This document shows positions 4,997 through 15,151 of a stretch of DNA of 58,212 nucleotides, piece after piece. Origin of the DNA: an uncultured Acetatifactor sp. Its GTDB lineage: Bacteria; Bacillota; Clostridia; Lachnospirales; Lachnospiraceae. The first letter of the stretch is position 1. Every line of letters starts with the position of its first letter. Both the position numbers and the translations under genes were made by a program. Location: NCBI GenBank assembly GCA_910577035.1, contig CAJTKW010000024.1, positions 1 through 58,212 of the forward strand, given 5' to 3'. The notes below the pieces were generated by a model. It was given only the letters and a program-made list of their open reading frames with translations. It ran no database searches and was not told where the DNA came from.

Positions 4997-7993
4997 TTAC
5001 GGACTTCGCCGCTCTTGTGTGCCCTCAGGAAAGTTTTTCCTCCACTCCCTGATTACGCGCAGTGCCTCCCCGCTGATGGGGGGCGGCACCTCCCCCGGCC
5101 TTGCCAGGTAATAGCCCTGGAGCAGGTCCACACCCAGTTCCAGTGATTTTCCCAGCTCCTCCTCCGTCTCCAGGCCTTCCGCTATAATCAGCATTCCCCG
5201 CTTATGGCCATACTCCACAATGTTTCTGATAATCTGCTGCTTATTGGAATCCTTATCCACATTCTGTACAATACTGATGTCTACCTTGACAAATTTCGGC
5301 TGCAGCTCCAAAAGGTTGATCTCGCTGTTATAACCGCTCCCGTAATCATCCAGCGCAAACATACCCGAGAAATCCTCCACGCTGCTTTTCTTCTTAATCA
5401 GCTCCATATCCATATGCTCCGCTTCCGTGATCTCTATCACAATCCGGCGCTGGAGCTCGTGAAACAGCTCATGATACCGCTTCTCCTCTTCGTCCGTCAT
5501 GGACTCATTGGCAATGGAATTGATAAACAGCAGTGCTTCCGGCGACACCATTCCCCGCTCCAAAAGCGCCTGATAACACTCCGTGGCGCGGAACAGTGTA
5601 ATCCTTTCGATGTCGTGCATATGCCCCTCTTCCTTCGCAAGGGCAATCACCGTATCCGGTGAACGCAGCGCAGGATAATTTACCCGCATCAATGCTTCAT
5701 ACGCGTATACCTTTCCGCTGCCGCTCTCAAAGATCGGCTGGAAGAAATAATTCACATCCTGATTTGCCAGCATATGATGAAATTCCAGTTTGCTCTGGTT
5801 CCGAAGCAGATGCTTCTGATACACCTCCGACTCAAACTCCCTGTAATGCCCCTTTTGGGACTGTTTGACCTGGTACATGGCAAAGTCCGCATATTTCATC
5901 AGTTCCGATAAATCCACGCTGTCTTCCGGATACCAGGCAATGCCCCCGGAAGCACTCAGGCCCATGTTGTCACCGTTGGGCAGCACAAACTCCACCTCAT
6001 GAATAGCCCGATACAGAGCCGCCACCTTTTCCCGAATGCTGTCCCTGTTGTCATACCCGTAAAAAAGCAGAATAAACTCATCTCCAGACATCCGGGCGCA
6101 CAGGGTACCCGCCGGCGTATTTTCCACAAAGCACTTTCCCGCCGTCTGTATATACAGATCTCCGAAATTATGGCCAAACCTGTCGTTGGTGGTCTTCAGG
6201 TTATCCAGGTCTATCATCAAAAGGCCCGCATGCTTAAGCAGCTCCGGCTTCAGGAACAGACGGTCAGCCTCCCTTCGGAAGCCCCTCCTGGCGTACAGCT
6301 TCGTCAGATTATCGCTGTCCCGCTCGTGCTCGATCTGCAGCTTCTCAAGCGTGGAAGCCGTTACATCCTCGATTACGCCAACCAGCCGTCCGTCTTCTTC
6401 CATATGCTTGGAACGCAGATACCGTATTCCTCCGTCCGGCTGGGGAACACTATAGACGTTACTGCCGTCCTCTCCCTGGGTATGTTCCAGCGTCTGCCTC
6501 AGCTTCTCCTGCAGAGCCAGAAAGTCCTCCGGCGACAGATTACCGATGTTTACTTCCGGCATTCCCAGCAGGGGAAAATAATTTTCCGTCACGAAAACGC
6601 CGTCTGTCCCCTGCTGCAGCTCGTACCCCGCCAGCTCCACGCTGACCATGTCCATAATGCTGAGCAGACGGGTAGACGACTCCACCACCTCCCGCCCCAG
6701 CCGGGAAATAGACTCCGCAAACTTGTCAATCTCCCGGATGCCCGTAGCCGGCAGATCCGGCATACGATTATCCGACTGTGCCTTTTCCACCTCCCCTGAA
6801 AGCTTCTGAATAGGCTTGGAAATGCGGTAGCTGGCAAACAAGATTCCCACCAGTCCCACGCTGAAGGTCAGCACGGCCATAATCAGCAGCAGCCGCTGCA
6901 TCTGCCTGGAAAAGGCAAACAAATGCTGTTTCGGGGCAACCCCCAGCAAATACCATTCGTCTCCGTCAAAGGGCGCATTGTTGCTGTACGTTACCAGCCG
7001 CTTTGCGGCTCCGTAATATTGTCCCGAAGCATCCTCCGCAGCACCCTCCCCCCACAGGCTGAACTGCATTTGCTCCGCTTCCTGCAGGCTCAACCCGTCA
7101 CCGGAAATCACAATGGGCTTCAGCTCCCTCCCCTCTCCGGATGCTGCGGCAAGCAGATAAGATCCCTGATGATCCTCCAGAAGCTCTGCCGCCGGCAGCA
7201 GCGAACATACATAATCCGTCAGCAGCTCAATTCCCAGCACACCGTATACCGTTCCGTCTTCCAGAATCAGCGGAACGGAATAGGCTATCGCCCTGCGGTG
7301 GTCTCCGTCCAGGCTATAGGTCTCGGTGGTCCAATAGCCGTAATCTTTTTCCTTCAGCCTCCGATCATCCTCATATGCCACCCGATACGGCTTCAGGAAA
7401 AAATCCTGCTCACTGTCGGCCTGTCTGGAATAGCCCGGCTGCCAGCCGGAATCCGTGGCGATATATCCGGATCTGACCAGCTCCACCGGGGCACGCTCCC
7501 ACAACAGGTCAGCGTTTCTTTCCGAGGGAGTGGACGTGGGATCCAGATCTCTGAGATAAACTCCCTGGATCGTTTCAGACACCGCACTTTCCGGCTCCCC
7601 GGCATAAAACATCACGAAAATACCGGAAATCTTCTTGTTATACATAGTATCGATGAGTTCCGGCGTGATCTCCTCCAGCACCTCCAGACAGCCGTCGCTG
7701 TCCTCGTTTAAATCCACTGAAGTAAGCTTTCCGCTGTCCAGCCGCTCCTGTACCACAGCGTCAATTTCCGTGGACAGCATCTCCAGCCTCGACCAGTTGC
7801 CGATCATTTCGTTTAATAAATAGTTTCCTCTGTTTTCTGTCTGCTGGGCAAGCATATCCGTAGCATTTTCATTCAGCTTCCCAATTACCCCCCCAAGCAG
7901 GATCGCCCCCAGCATAAATATCAGTTCCAATGCAAGTACGCTCAGAAGTGGTATCAGCAATTCACGAAATATGGTTTTTCCCCTCTTCTTCAC
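4997..7993 (-). CDS. membrane Cache-HAMP-PAS-GGDEF-EAL c-di-GMP turnover protein
   Basis: 998 residues. One membrane segment near residues 12-36, an extracytoplasmic Cache-type sensor to about 365 (with QGVYLRDLDPTS and GYWTTETYSLDGDHRRAIAYS), a second membrane segment about 368-392, HAMP to about 445, a PAS-like region about 455-555, then GGDEF and EAL domains. The cyclase signature is SGDEF near 634-638, an accepted variant of GGDEF. The EAL domain has YEALMR (about 765), NSIANES, EITEAEH, DDYGSG (about 880), the Lys in PKFVKVD and EGLETEEEL, so all phosphodiesterase metal ligands appear present. Start is GTG 7993 after GGAGG. It follows an orphan solute-binding lipoprotein by 77 bp, suggesting the binding protein feeds its sensor domain. 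Net direction of c-di-GMP turnover cannot be told. Confidence 0.93.
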   Translation of the reverse strand: MKKRGKTIFRELLIPLLSVLALELIFMLGAILLGGVIGKLNENATDMLAQQTENRGNYLLNEMIGNWSRLEMLSTEIDAVVQERLDSGKLTSVDLNEDSDGCLEVLEEITPELIDTMYNKKISGIFVMFYAGEPESAVSETIQGVYLRDLDPTSTPSERNADLLWERAPVELVRSGYIATDSGWQPGYSRQADSEQDFFLKPYRVAYEDDRRLKEKDYGYWTTETYSLDGDHRRAIAYSVPLILEDGTVYGVLGIELLTDYVCSLLPAAELLEDHQGSYLLAAASGEGRELKPIVISGDGLSLQEAEQMQFSLWGEGAAEDASGQYYGAAKRLVTYSNNAPFDGDEWYLLGVAPKQHLFAFSRQMQRLLLIMAVLTFSVGLVGILFASYRISKPIQKLSGEVEKAQSDNRMPDLPATGIREIDKFAESISRLGREVVESSTRLLSIMDMVSVELAGYELQQGTDGVFVTENYFPLLGMPEVNIGNLSPEDFLALQEKLRQTLEHTQGEDGSNVYSVPQPDGGIRYLRSKHMEEDGRLVGVIEDVTASTLEKLQIEHERDSDNLTKLYARRGFRREADRLFLKPELLKHAGLLMIDLDNLKTTNDRFGHNFGDLYIQTAGKCFVENTPAGTLCARMSGDEFILLFYGYDNRDSIREKVAALYRAIHEVEFVLPNGDNMGLSASGGIAWYPEDSVDLSELMKYADFAMYQVKQSQKGHYREFESEVYQKHLLRNQSKLEFHHMLANQDVNYFFQPIFESGSGKVYAYEALMRVNYPALRSPDTVIALAKEEGHMHDIERITLFRATECYQALLERGMVSPEALLFINSIANESMTDEEEKRYHELFHELQRRIVIEITEAEHMDMELIKKKSSVEDFSGMFALDDYGSGYNSEINLLELQPKFVKVDISIVQNVDKDSNKQQIIRNIVEYGHKRGMLIIAEGLETEEELGKSLELGVDLLQGYYLARPGEVPPPISGEALRVIREWRKNFPEGTQERRSP

Positions 7994-8041
7994 AAACCGT
8001 CTTCCTCCTTTGTAAGGTGCTCCGCTTCACGCTAATTCCCG

Positions 8042-8062
8042 GGATTCCGCTGCGCGGAATCC
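8042..8062 (-). other. intercistronic stem-loop
   Basis: GGATTCCGC and GCGGAATCC form a perfect 9-bp stem with a 3-base loop between the solute-binding gene and the GGDEF-EAL gene. No U-run follows, so it is more likely an RNA stabilising or processing element that lets the upstream lipoprotein be made in excess than a terminator. Confidence 0.6.
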
Positions 8063-8070
8063 TTCTCACC

Positions 8071-9516
8071 CTATTGGCCTTCATACTCCTGAAGCTTCTT
8101 AAGTGTTTCCTCGTACCAGGCATCAAAGCACGCGTCGGTGCAGAATTCGGCCGCCGCCTCTTCCAGACTTTGTCCCGAAGCCAGCCTCTCCGCAACGGTT
8201 CCCCGGTCCTCCACCGCGCGGTCACTCATGGCATACTCCAGAATATTGCGGGCCCTGGCTCCGTCTTCAAAAGCTTCTGTGGTATAGGTAGTATTTCCGT
8301 TTACCATATCCACCGCCGCCTCCAGCGTTTTCTCCATCTTCCCGCTGATCTCCACTCCGCTGTTTAAGATTGCCGCCTTATCATTGGCTGTCTTTTTCAC
8401 CGGAAGATATCCGGAACGCACGGAAAAGGCAATATTCTGTTCATCCGCCGTAAACCACTTTAAAAACTCCACGGAAGCATAGATCTCCGCCTCACTTCCC
8501 GCCGTTACTGCCATACCCGCGCCCTGCTGCACCGCATAGGCTGCGCCGCCGGCAAAGCCGGGACAGGGAAGTACCTCCATCTCAATGGAGTAGCTTTCAC
8601 CGTCACTGCCGTTCACGGTATCGGGAAAGAAGGAAACACTGGAAGAAGATCCCACATAGGAGATCACATTTCCCGTCTTGATGTCATCGCTTCGAAAACG
8701 TCCCGTGGCGGCAAAATATCCTTTCACAAAGGGAATATAGTAATTGTCCCACAGCTTTCTGACCGTTTCCCTGTCAAAATTCAAGGTCATCTTACCGTCC
8801 GTCACCTGAAAGATTTCCGTTCCCAGCTGCATACTGCCGATCAGCATGTAATTGGCCATGGCATCCCTGCCATACAGCGCCCTGCCGTCGTCGGCCACGT
8901 CCGGCGTCTTTGCATCCGTCCACTCATAGTAGGCCCGGGCAGTCCTTACCAGCCCTTCTACATCCGCCAGGTCCTCATAGGAAGCCCCTGTCTCCGCCGC
9001 GAAAACATCCCAGTCCGTCTTGTTGAGTACCAGCACCTCCGTAGACTTTGCCATGGGGAATATTTTGATTTCTCCCCGGCCGCTGAAATCGCCTTCCTTA
9101 ATGTAGCTGTCTATGTACGCCGAAATCTCTTCCTCGGTTAAATACTTCTTAATATCCGCGATTCCCCCCAGCTGATCCGCCGCATATGCCGTGTCCGCAT
9201 ATGCCATAAAAATGTTCGGCACCTCTGCCGCTCCTACTTCACCCTTAAGCGACGCCATCACATTTGTCTCCAGGTCGTTTACCGAACCCTGGCTGCTGCC
9301 CCTGACAATAATTCCCTTTTCCTTCCCCACGGTCTCGTTAAACTCTTTCACCAGTCCGTCAAATGCGGTGAGCTGATCTCCGTTGTAATAGTTCCAGACC
9401 TCAATTGTCACGGGATTACCCGGATCCAGCGGCGTTTTCCCCTTTCCTCCGCAGCCCGTCAGTATCATTGTCATCCCCAGTGCGGCACAAAGTACCCCAT
9501 TCCTCATTTGTCTCAT
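8071..9516 (-). CDS. extracellular solute-binding lipoprotein (family 1), no transporter genes beside it
   Basis: 481 residues from ATG 9516, which has GGAAGGA seven bases upstream; an ATG at 9537 touches its site. A lipoprotein signal ends in ILTGCGG with the modified Cys near residue 22. The mature part starts VTIEVWNYYNGDQLTAFDGL, the first strand and helix of family 1 carbohydrate-binding proteins, and contains the cluster SVEFLKWFTADEQNIAFSVR seen near the end of the ligand domain in such proteins. No ABC permease or ATPase lies nearby. The only operon partner is the downstream Cache-GGDEF-EAL gene. A role as a ligand-binding co-sensor is therefore plausible; import with permeases encoded elsewhere is the alternative. 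Ligand unknown. Confidence 0.88.
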   Translation of the reverse strand: MRQMRNGVLCAALGMTMILTGCGGKGKTPLDPGNPVTIEVWNYYNGDQLTAFDGLVKEFNETVGKEKGIIVRGSSQGSVNDLETNVMASLKGEVGAAEVPNIFMAYADTAYAADQLGGIADIKKYLTEEEISAYIDSYIKEGDFSGRGEIKIFPMAKSTEVLVLNKTDWDVFAAETGASYEDLADVEGLVRTARAYYEWTDAKTPDVADDGRALYGRDAMANYMLIGSMQLGTEIFQVTDGKMTLNFDRETVRKLWDNYYIPFVKGYFAATGRFRSDDIKTGNVISYVGSSSSVSFFPDTVNGSDGESYSIEMEVLPCPGFAGGAAYAVQQGAGMAVTAGSEAEIYASVEFLKWFTADEQNIAFSVRSGYLPVKKTANDKAAILNSGVEISGKMEKTLEAAVDMVNGNTTYTTEAFEDGARARNILEYAMSDRAVEDRGTVAERLASGQSLEEAAAEFCTDACFDAWYEETLKKLQEYEGQ

Positions 9517-9589
9517 AAGAAAATCCTTCCCTTCCATTTCCTGTAAAATTTTTCCGGTAATTGCTTCCTATACCCGCAATTTTCCTATC

Positions 9590-9618
9590 ATTATAGCAGA
9601 TACAGCCCCTTCACACAA
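9590..9618 (-). promoter_or_regulatory. promoter of the solute-binding protein / GGDEF-EAL operon
   Basis: Minus strand TTGTGT (9613-9618), 17-bp spacer, TATAAT (9590-9595), about 75 bp upstream of the lipoprotein start. The remaining intergenic bases up to 9800 are AT-rich and show no gene. Confidence 0.7.
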
Positions 9619-9800
9619 GCCGTTCAAAACCATCCGCGGCCTCTCCTCCGTCGTTCATATTTTATTTACAATTCATTCAAGTTTTTTTAAATTAATCATC
9701 ATTCTTTAGACATTTTCTTATCCTATACTAAGACCATAAGATAAAGCAAGGGCAAGCCAATCACAGTTACCTGTTTACTAAATAACTTTTTCATAATAAG

Positions 9801-9825
9801 TGCCAAGGAACTATGTTCCTTGGCA
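9801..9825 (-). terminator. hairpin terminator after the beta-mannosidase gene
   Basis: TGCCAAGGAAC and GTTCCTTGGCA form a perfect 11-bp stem with a 3-base loop, 26 bp after the mannosidase stop. The tail on the minus strand (CTTATTATG) is only moderately U-rich; on the plus strand it is TCCTCCCTTTTC. Confidence 0.7.
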
Positions 9826-9850
9826 TCCTCCCTTTTCAGGGATATTTACA

Positions 9851-12424
9851 CTATCTTCCAATATCGTACACGCTTCTCGCCGTAAGGCCTGCGGGGTTCC
9901 CCTTCAGAACCGTTACCCTCCTGGTTCCTCCGTTCATGTCAAAATAATTGTCCGAGAGCAGCAGGTCCTGATCTGCATTCTGAATCTCCACTGACTTTGC
10001 GAAATTTTTCGCGGTAATCAGCAGCTCGTTTCCGTCCGCTTCCACAGTAAGTTCAGGATCCAAAAAACGGTAATGCTTGGGCGGGCAGAAAAGAACCGTA
10101 CCCTCTGACAGAGGCAGTTCCCCGCCGGTGGTCTCGAAACCCTGTCCCCGGCAGATTCCCCTTGCCCCAAAGCCCCGGCTCCGGTACGCTTCGTCTGCCG
10201 GACTTTCGGACATCCCCTCCACATCCAGGCACTCGTAGCTCACATAATCTTCGTACAGATCCGCATCCCTGCAGTCCTCCGCCTCCAGCCAAACCGCGGA
10301 AAGGGCCGGAACCGTCACCACGGCATCGCCGCCCCGAAGGATCTCTCCCCGGTTGTTCCGGAGATGCCAATGCACAAGAAGCGTCCTCTCTTCCCTGGTC
10401 TCGTTCGCCACGTTCAGGCGGATGGTTTTCCGCACCTCGTAGGGCTGGGCATTGGGATTTGTATCCTGGGTAAGGATCCCTTCTTCCTCACAGGAGATCA
10501 GGATCGGCGCAAAGAAACGCTTTGCATAATACTGGGCGGCTTTCCATCTCCCGCTGTAATCGATGGTAGCCCAGCTTGCCACCGGCCAGCAGTCATTGAG
10601 CTGCCATATAACGGTTCCCATGCACCTGCCCCGATTCCTCCGGAAGTGTTCTACCCCGTACCGCAGGGCCTCCGCCTGCAGAAGCTGGGAAGCATAGAGA
10701 GTCCTATCGAAGCTGCCGGGATACAGATAGGTCTGCTCCATATAATTCATGATCTTGCCGTTTGCGGAGCTGTTACGCTGATGCTTCTCCATAACGTAGG
10801 AGAAGATATTTCTGTCCTCCGGTTCCGTATAGGTTTCCACCGTTTTTGCCAGCGGAAAGGACTGAAAGCCAAATTCCGACACATACCGGAAAAAGAATTT
10901 CCGATACTCCGTAATGGGCTTATTCCCGTGCCATACGTCCCAATAATGTGTATCCCCGCGGTTGGGATCATTGGGATAATCAAAAGCTCCCCCGGAGGAA
11001 GGACTGGAAGGCCAGTAAAAGGTATTCGGGTCGTGCTCCTTCAGCACCTTCGGAATAATATACTCGTACATTTTGATATAATCCGCCCGCTCCTGCTGCC
11101 TGCTCACCCACAGACCACTCTCCACGAAGGATTCCATCTCATTATTCCCGCACCATAAGGCAAGGCTGGCATGATGGCGGATACGCTTTATATTATCAAC
11201 AAACTCCGCCGTAATATTTTTCTCGAATTCCTCTGTCAGGTGGTATACCGCACAGGCAAACATGAAGTCTTCCCACACGATCAGTCCCAGCTCGTCACAA
11301 ATATCCCAGAAATCATCACCGGGATAATATCCTCCGCCCCATACGCGGACACAGTTGAAGTGCGCCGCCTTCGCCTGCTCCAGCAGCTCTCTGGTGCGTT
11401 CAGGCGTCACCCGGGGCAGAATATTATCCTCCGGAATGTAGTCCGCACCCATGGCAAAAATCTGTACGCCGTTGACCTCATGGGCAAAGGACTCTCCATA
11501 TTCGTCTTTTTCAATATGTACGGTAAGGGTGCGCAGGCCGATCCGTTTCTTCCAGGTATCCAGAATTTTTCCGTCATACTCAAGGGACACCTCCACCTGG
11601 TACAACGGCTGCTCTCCGTATCCCACGGGCCACCAGAGCCGGGGATCAGGGATGGAGACAGACCCCTCCACCGATTTATATTCTTCTCCGCCGGGTCCGG
11701 TTATCCTGGCTCTATATGACATCCCTGTCAGCTTCTTGTCGTCCTTTCCGAAGGACAGCACCCGCTCCTCCCCCGGCTTGTCCACGTCCACCCGAAGCCT
11801 CAGGTTCACCCTGTCTGCACCGTGCTCCTGGGTAATATAAACCCCGTCCAGCCTGGCAATGTCATATCCCACCAGGCTCACCTTCCTCCAGATTCCCGCA
11901 TCCGGCAGACGGGGCCCCCAGTCCCAGCCAAACATACAGTGCGCCTTCCTTAAATAGGGGAATCCCCGCATGGCATCGGAGCTGCCGTCAATCAAACGCT
12001 TTTCATAGGCCTCCTGAATATAACGGGTGGGCGAATGCAGCACCACCTTTAACTCGTTGCTGCCGTCTCTTAAAAGCTCCTTCACGGAATATTCAAAGGT
12101 TCTGTGCATGTTACAGACGGAATCCAGCAGGCGGCCGTTGAAGTAAAGATCCGCCACCGTGTCGATTCCTTCGAACCGCAGCAGGATTTCTTCATGGTCT
12201 CTCATCCCGTCAGATATCCGGAATTCCGTCACATAGGTATAGTCCCGGTCCATCAGGGCCAGGGCCTTTAATTCATTGTCCCGGTAATAAGGATCCTCCA
12301 TCCTGCCGCTGTCCAGAAGGGCCTGATAGACGCTCCCCGGTACTTTGGCAGGAATCCCTTCCCCCTTGCCGTCAACATATAAGCTCCATCTTTGATTGTC
12401 ACTGTTTAATGACTCCGCATACAT
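9851..12424 (-). CDS. glycoside hydrolase family 2 beta-mannosidase
   Basis: 857 residues, cytoplasmic (no signal peptide). Layout fits GH2 mannosidases: N-terminal jelly roll (SLNSDNQRWSLYVDG to WRKVSLVGYD), immunoglobulin-like domain, then the TIM barrel. FGWDWGPRLP is characteristic of the beta-mannosidase branch. The acid/base Glu is in WCGNNEMES (near 428) and the nucleophile Glu in SEFGFQSFP (near 516). It would release mannose from short beta-mannosides. ATG 12424 is preferred because GGAGG stands eight bases upstream; a GTG at 12487 would add 21 residues without recognisable homology. It follows the GH95 fucosidase gene closely, so both are probably co-transcribed; together they suggest use of plant or host glycans taken up as oligosaccharides. 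Confidence 0.93.
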   Translation of the reverse strand: MYAESLNSDNQRWSLYVDGKGEGIPAKVPGSVYQALLDSGRMEDPYYRDNELKALALMDRDYTYVTEFRISDGMRDHEEILLRFEGIDTVADLYFNGRLLDSVCNMHRTFEYSVKELLRDGSNELKVVLHSPTRYIQEAYEKRLIDGSSDAMRGFPYLRKAHCMFGWDWGPRLPDAGIWRKVSLVGYDIARLDGVYITQEHGADRVNLRLRVDVDKPGEERVLSFGKDDKKLTGMSYRARITGPGGEEYKSVEGSVSIPDPRLWWPVGYGEQPLYQVEVSLEYDGKILDTWKKRIGLRTLTVHIEKDEYGESFAHEVNGVQIFAMGADYIPEDNILPRVTPERTRELLEQAKAAHFNCVRVWGGGYYPGDDFWDICDELGLIVWEDFMFACAVYHLTEEFEKNITAEFVDNIKRIRHHASLALWCGNNEMESFVESGLWVSRQQERADYIKMYEYIIPKVLKEHDPNTFYWPSSPSSGGAFDYPNDPNRGDTHYWDVWHGNKPITEYRKFFFRYVSEFGFQSFPLAKTVETYTEPEDRNIFSYVMEKHQRNSSANGKIMNYMEQTYLYPGSFDRTLYASQLLQAEALRYGVEHFRRNRGRCMGTVIWQLNDCWPVASWATIDYSGRWKAAQYYAKRFFAPILISCEEEGILTQDTNPNAQPYEVRKTIRLNVANETREERTLLVHWHLRNNRGEILRGGDAVVTVPALSAVWLEAEDCRDADLYEDYVSYECLDVEGMSESPADEAYRSRGFGARGICRGQGFETTGGELPLSEGTVLFCPPKHYRFLDPELTVEADGNELLITAKNFAKSVEIQNADQDLLLSDNYFDMNGGTRRVTVLKGNPAGLTARSVYDIGR

Positions 12425-12502
12425 TCCTTTTCCCTCCGCCTGCCATGCTGAAGCCTGCAGCCGTCCGCTTCCGATACGGCCGCTCACTGTCGTATGTTCC
12501 TC

Positions 12503-14986
12503 TCAGGCCTCCGGCCCTGCACCGTTCATAATGCAGCTCTCCCCTGCCTGAAGCCGGATATGGGTCCGATTCCCTCCGTATACCAGATCCGTCTCATAAT
12601 CACTGTCCGCATGAATCTCCGCCGTGGTAAGCCTGCCGCCCTTCCATATCATGTGCAGCTCCGCATTGCCCGGCAGACGCAGTCCGCTGACACTGCCCTC
12701 TGCCCAGGCCTCAGGCAGCGCGGGAAGCAGCACCGTCCTGACCCCGTTGCTCTGGGCCAGCATACCGCAGATTGCCGCACAGGCACCGAAATTGCCGTCT
12801 ATCTGGAACGGCGGATGTCTGTCAAAGAGGTTGGGATAGGTGGACTGTCCCAGCATTTTCTCAATATTATCATAAGCTGCCTCCCCGTCCCAGAGACTGG
12901 CATAATGATTCATGATCCAGGCCCTGCTCCATCCCGTATGGCCGCCTCCGTGGGCAAGCCTGTACTCCAGGGTCTTCCGGGCCGCAGCCGCCAGCTCGGG
13001 AGTACCGTCCACAGTGATCTCTCCCCCGGGATAGAGCCCGTAAAGGTGGGAGATGTGGCGATGCCCCGGCGCCGTCTCCTCATAGTCCTCCTGCCACTCC
13101 ATGATCCTGCCGCTGTCACTGATCTTTGTGGGGGCCAGCCTATCCCTGCAGACCTTAATCTGCTCCATTAATTGGGGAATACTGTCCACATCCGGAATCT
13201 CGCAGTCCTCCGGAACCGTCTCCCCCAGCGCCTTCCAGGCCTCCAGGCAATCCGTGAAAAGGTGCCGCAGAATCTGATTGTCCATGGTAGCCCCTATGCA
13301 GCAGGCTCCCCTCTCACCGCTTGGCAGCCGATAGGAATTCTCCGGGGAAACGGAGGGGCTGGTCACCAGGTAACCGTTCCTCTCTATCAGGAAATCCACA
13401 AAGAACAACGCGGCTTCCGCCAGTATGGGAAATGCCCTGTTTAAAAAGGCCTTGTCCCCTGTATACCGGTAATGCTTCCAAAGATGGGTGGACAGCCATG
13501 CCCCGCCCATGGTCCAATATGAACCGGGATACCATACATCCTGGGGCGCGCAGTCGCCGTGGATGTCCGTATTGTGATGGGCCACAAAGCCTCTGCAGCC
13601 ATACATTTCCCGGGCAGTGCGCCTGCCGTTCTCCCGTACCTTCTCCAGCAGGCCGAACAGGGGCAGATGACACTGGGAAAGCCCACAGCTTTCCACATGC
13701 CAGTAATTCATCTCCGTGTTGATATTGATGGTATATTTACTGTCCCAGGGCGGTGTAAAGTCTTTATTCCAAAGACCCTGCAAAGTGGCGGGAAGCCCTC
13801 CCTGGCGGCTGCAGCTGATTGTCAGATACCGCCCGAAATCCAGGAGCATCCTGCTTAAGCCTATGTCTGCCCTGCCCTCCTTCGCCTGCTCCAGACGCCT
13901 GTCCGTGGGCAGCGCATCAAACGTCTCCGCACCCGCCAGTTCAAATACAAAACTGCCGTATAAGGCGTTATAATCCGTTTGATGCTCCGACAGAAGTATC
14001 TCCGGGCTCTTTTCCGTACAACGGCGGATCCGCTCCCCGTTTTTCTCATGAAGGAAGGATTGAAGCGCCGCCTGGTTCAGGTATTCCTGCCGCTCATACT
14101 CCGGCATGTCCGGGTATCCCGCCAGCCTGATAAAATGCTCCGCCCCGGGGCCGTACAAAGCCTGCGGCGGAATTTCCGAAGCTGCCTTCCGGTCTGCGGT
14201 CAGGTTCTTTCCCCCCTCCTCACAATTCCGCCGGAAGCTTGCTGTCGCGGCATCCAGCTCCTCCGGGGAATAGTGGTAGGTAGTATCTGCGGTAAAATAC
14301 AGGATAACCTCCTTTGCCCCTTCCGCGTTCAGGCACTCCCCGAGGACGGACACCCTGCCGCCGTTTACGGCCCGGGCATACAGCGCCATGGAAAACTCGT
14401 ATCCGCCCCTGCCCAGGTTTCCATACAGCTCAATCCCGTTTTCTCCCGAACGTCCCACGCCGTCAAAGAATTTACCCCGGCGCAGCCTGGCGGTGAAATC
14501 CACCGTTCCCGGTCCATCCGCCGTAAACCGCATGATAATGCAGTCCGCCGGATGGGAGGCATAAACCTCCCTGCGGTACAGGGTATCTCCTGCCCGAAAC
14601 TCCGTGAGCGCCACCGCCTTGTCCAAATCCAGGCTGCGGATATACTCCCCGGCATTTTCCCCGTCTATGCCGTAAAATGTAAAACCAATTTCCCCCAGGG
14701 TCTGATAGGGGTGCATACTGTCCGGACAGCCGGACATGGCCTGATCCATCAGGTGTTCCGCTTTCCCAATCTGGCCCTCGTCCAGATATTTGCGGATCAG
14801 GGGCAGATTTTCCTTAAAATCAGGGTTCACCCGGTCTGCCCTGCCCCCGTACCACATGCTTTCTTCGTTTAACTGAATCCGTTCCCTGTCCGTTCCGCCA
14901 TACACCATGGCCCCCAGCCTGCCGTTGCCGACAGGCAGCGCTTCCTCCCACTCCTTTGCGGGTTGTTCGTACCATAATCTGCTCAC
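12503..14986 (-). CDS. glycoside hydrolase family 95, alpha-L-fucosidase type
   Basis: 827 residues. The GTG start at 14986 (VSRLWYEQPAKEWEEALP) is placed seven bases after AGGAGG; a longer reading to 15022 has no site. N-terminal beta domain with LPVGNGRLGAMVYGG and IQLNEESMWYGG, then an (alpha/alpha)6 barrel. Conserved active-site strings of GH95 are present: NINTEMNYW (the two Asn, near 422), SPSVSPENS (catalytic Glu, near 549) and FQIDGNFG (Asp, near 728). GH95 enzymes remove alpha-1,2-linked L-fucose or alpha-L-galactose by inversion. No signal peptide is seen, so action is intracellular. First gene of a likely two-gene operon with beta-mannosidase; no sugar transporter is adjacent. Confidence 0.94.
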   Translation of the reverse strand: MSRLWYEQPAKEWEEALPVGNGRLGAMVYGGTDRERIQLNEESMWYGGRADRVNPDFKENLPLIRKYLDEGQIGKAEHLMDQAMSGCPDSMHPYQTLGEIGFTFYGIDGENAGEYIRSLDLDKAVALTEFRAGDTLYRREVYASHPADCIIMRFTADGPGTVDFTARLRRGKFFDGVGRSGENGIELYGNLGRGGYEFSMALYARAVNGGRVSVLGECLNAEGAKEVILYFTADTTYHYSPEELDAATASFRRNCEEGGKNLTADRKAASEIPPQALYGPGAEHFIRLAGYPDMPEYERQEYLNQAALQSFLHEKNGERIRRCTEKSPEILLSEHQTDYNALYGSFVFELAGAETFDALPTDRRLEQAKEGRADIGLSRMLLDFGRYLTISCSRQGGLPATLQGLWNKDFTPPWDSKYTININTEMNYWHVESCGLSQCHLPLFGLLEKVRENGRRTAREMYGCRGFVAHHNTDIHGDCAPQDVWYPGSYWTMGGAWLSTHLWKHYRYTGDKAFLNRAFPILAEAALFFVDFLIERNGYLVTSPSVSPENSYRLPSGERGACCIGATMDNQILRHLFTDCLEAWKALGETVPEDCEIPDVDSIPQLMEQIKVCRDRLAPTKISDSGRIMEWQEDYEETAPGHRHISHLYGLYPGGEITVDGTPELAAAARKTLEYRLAHGGGHTGWSRAWIMNHYASLWDGEAAYDNIEKMLGQSTYPNLFDRHPPFQIDGNFGACAAICGMLAQSNGVRTVLLPALPEAWAEGSVSGLRLPGNAELHMIWKGGRLTTAEIHADSDYETDLVYGGNRTHIRLQAGESCIMNGAGPEA

Positions 14987-15032
14987 AATGCGTCCTCCTC
15001 TGATCTGCAATAAACAAACCACCTATACTCCG

Positions 15033-15038
15033 ATTATA
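15033..15038 (-). promoter_or_regulatory. possible -10 element of the GH95-mannosidase operon
   Basis: Perfect TATAAT on the minus strand about 45 bp upstream of the GTG start. No convincing -35 hexamer stands at 16-18 bp, so an activator may be needed, or the match is fortuitous. Confidence 0.35.
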
Positions 15039-15151
15039 CTATATCCTATAACAAAAGAACAGACGGCAAAACCAAGAAGATTTATAAGGTTTTGAGAAAA
15101 TTTATTTCTATATCAAGCAGTATGAAAACAGTATTTTCCCTTGTTAATACT

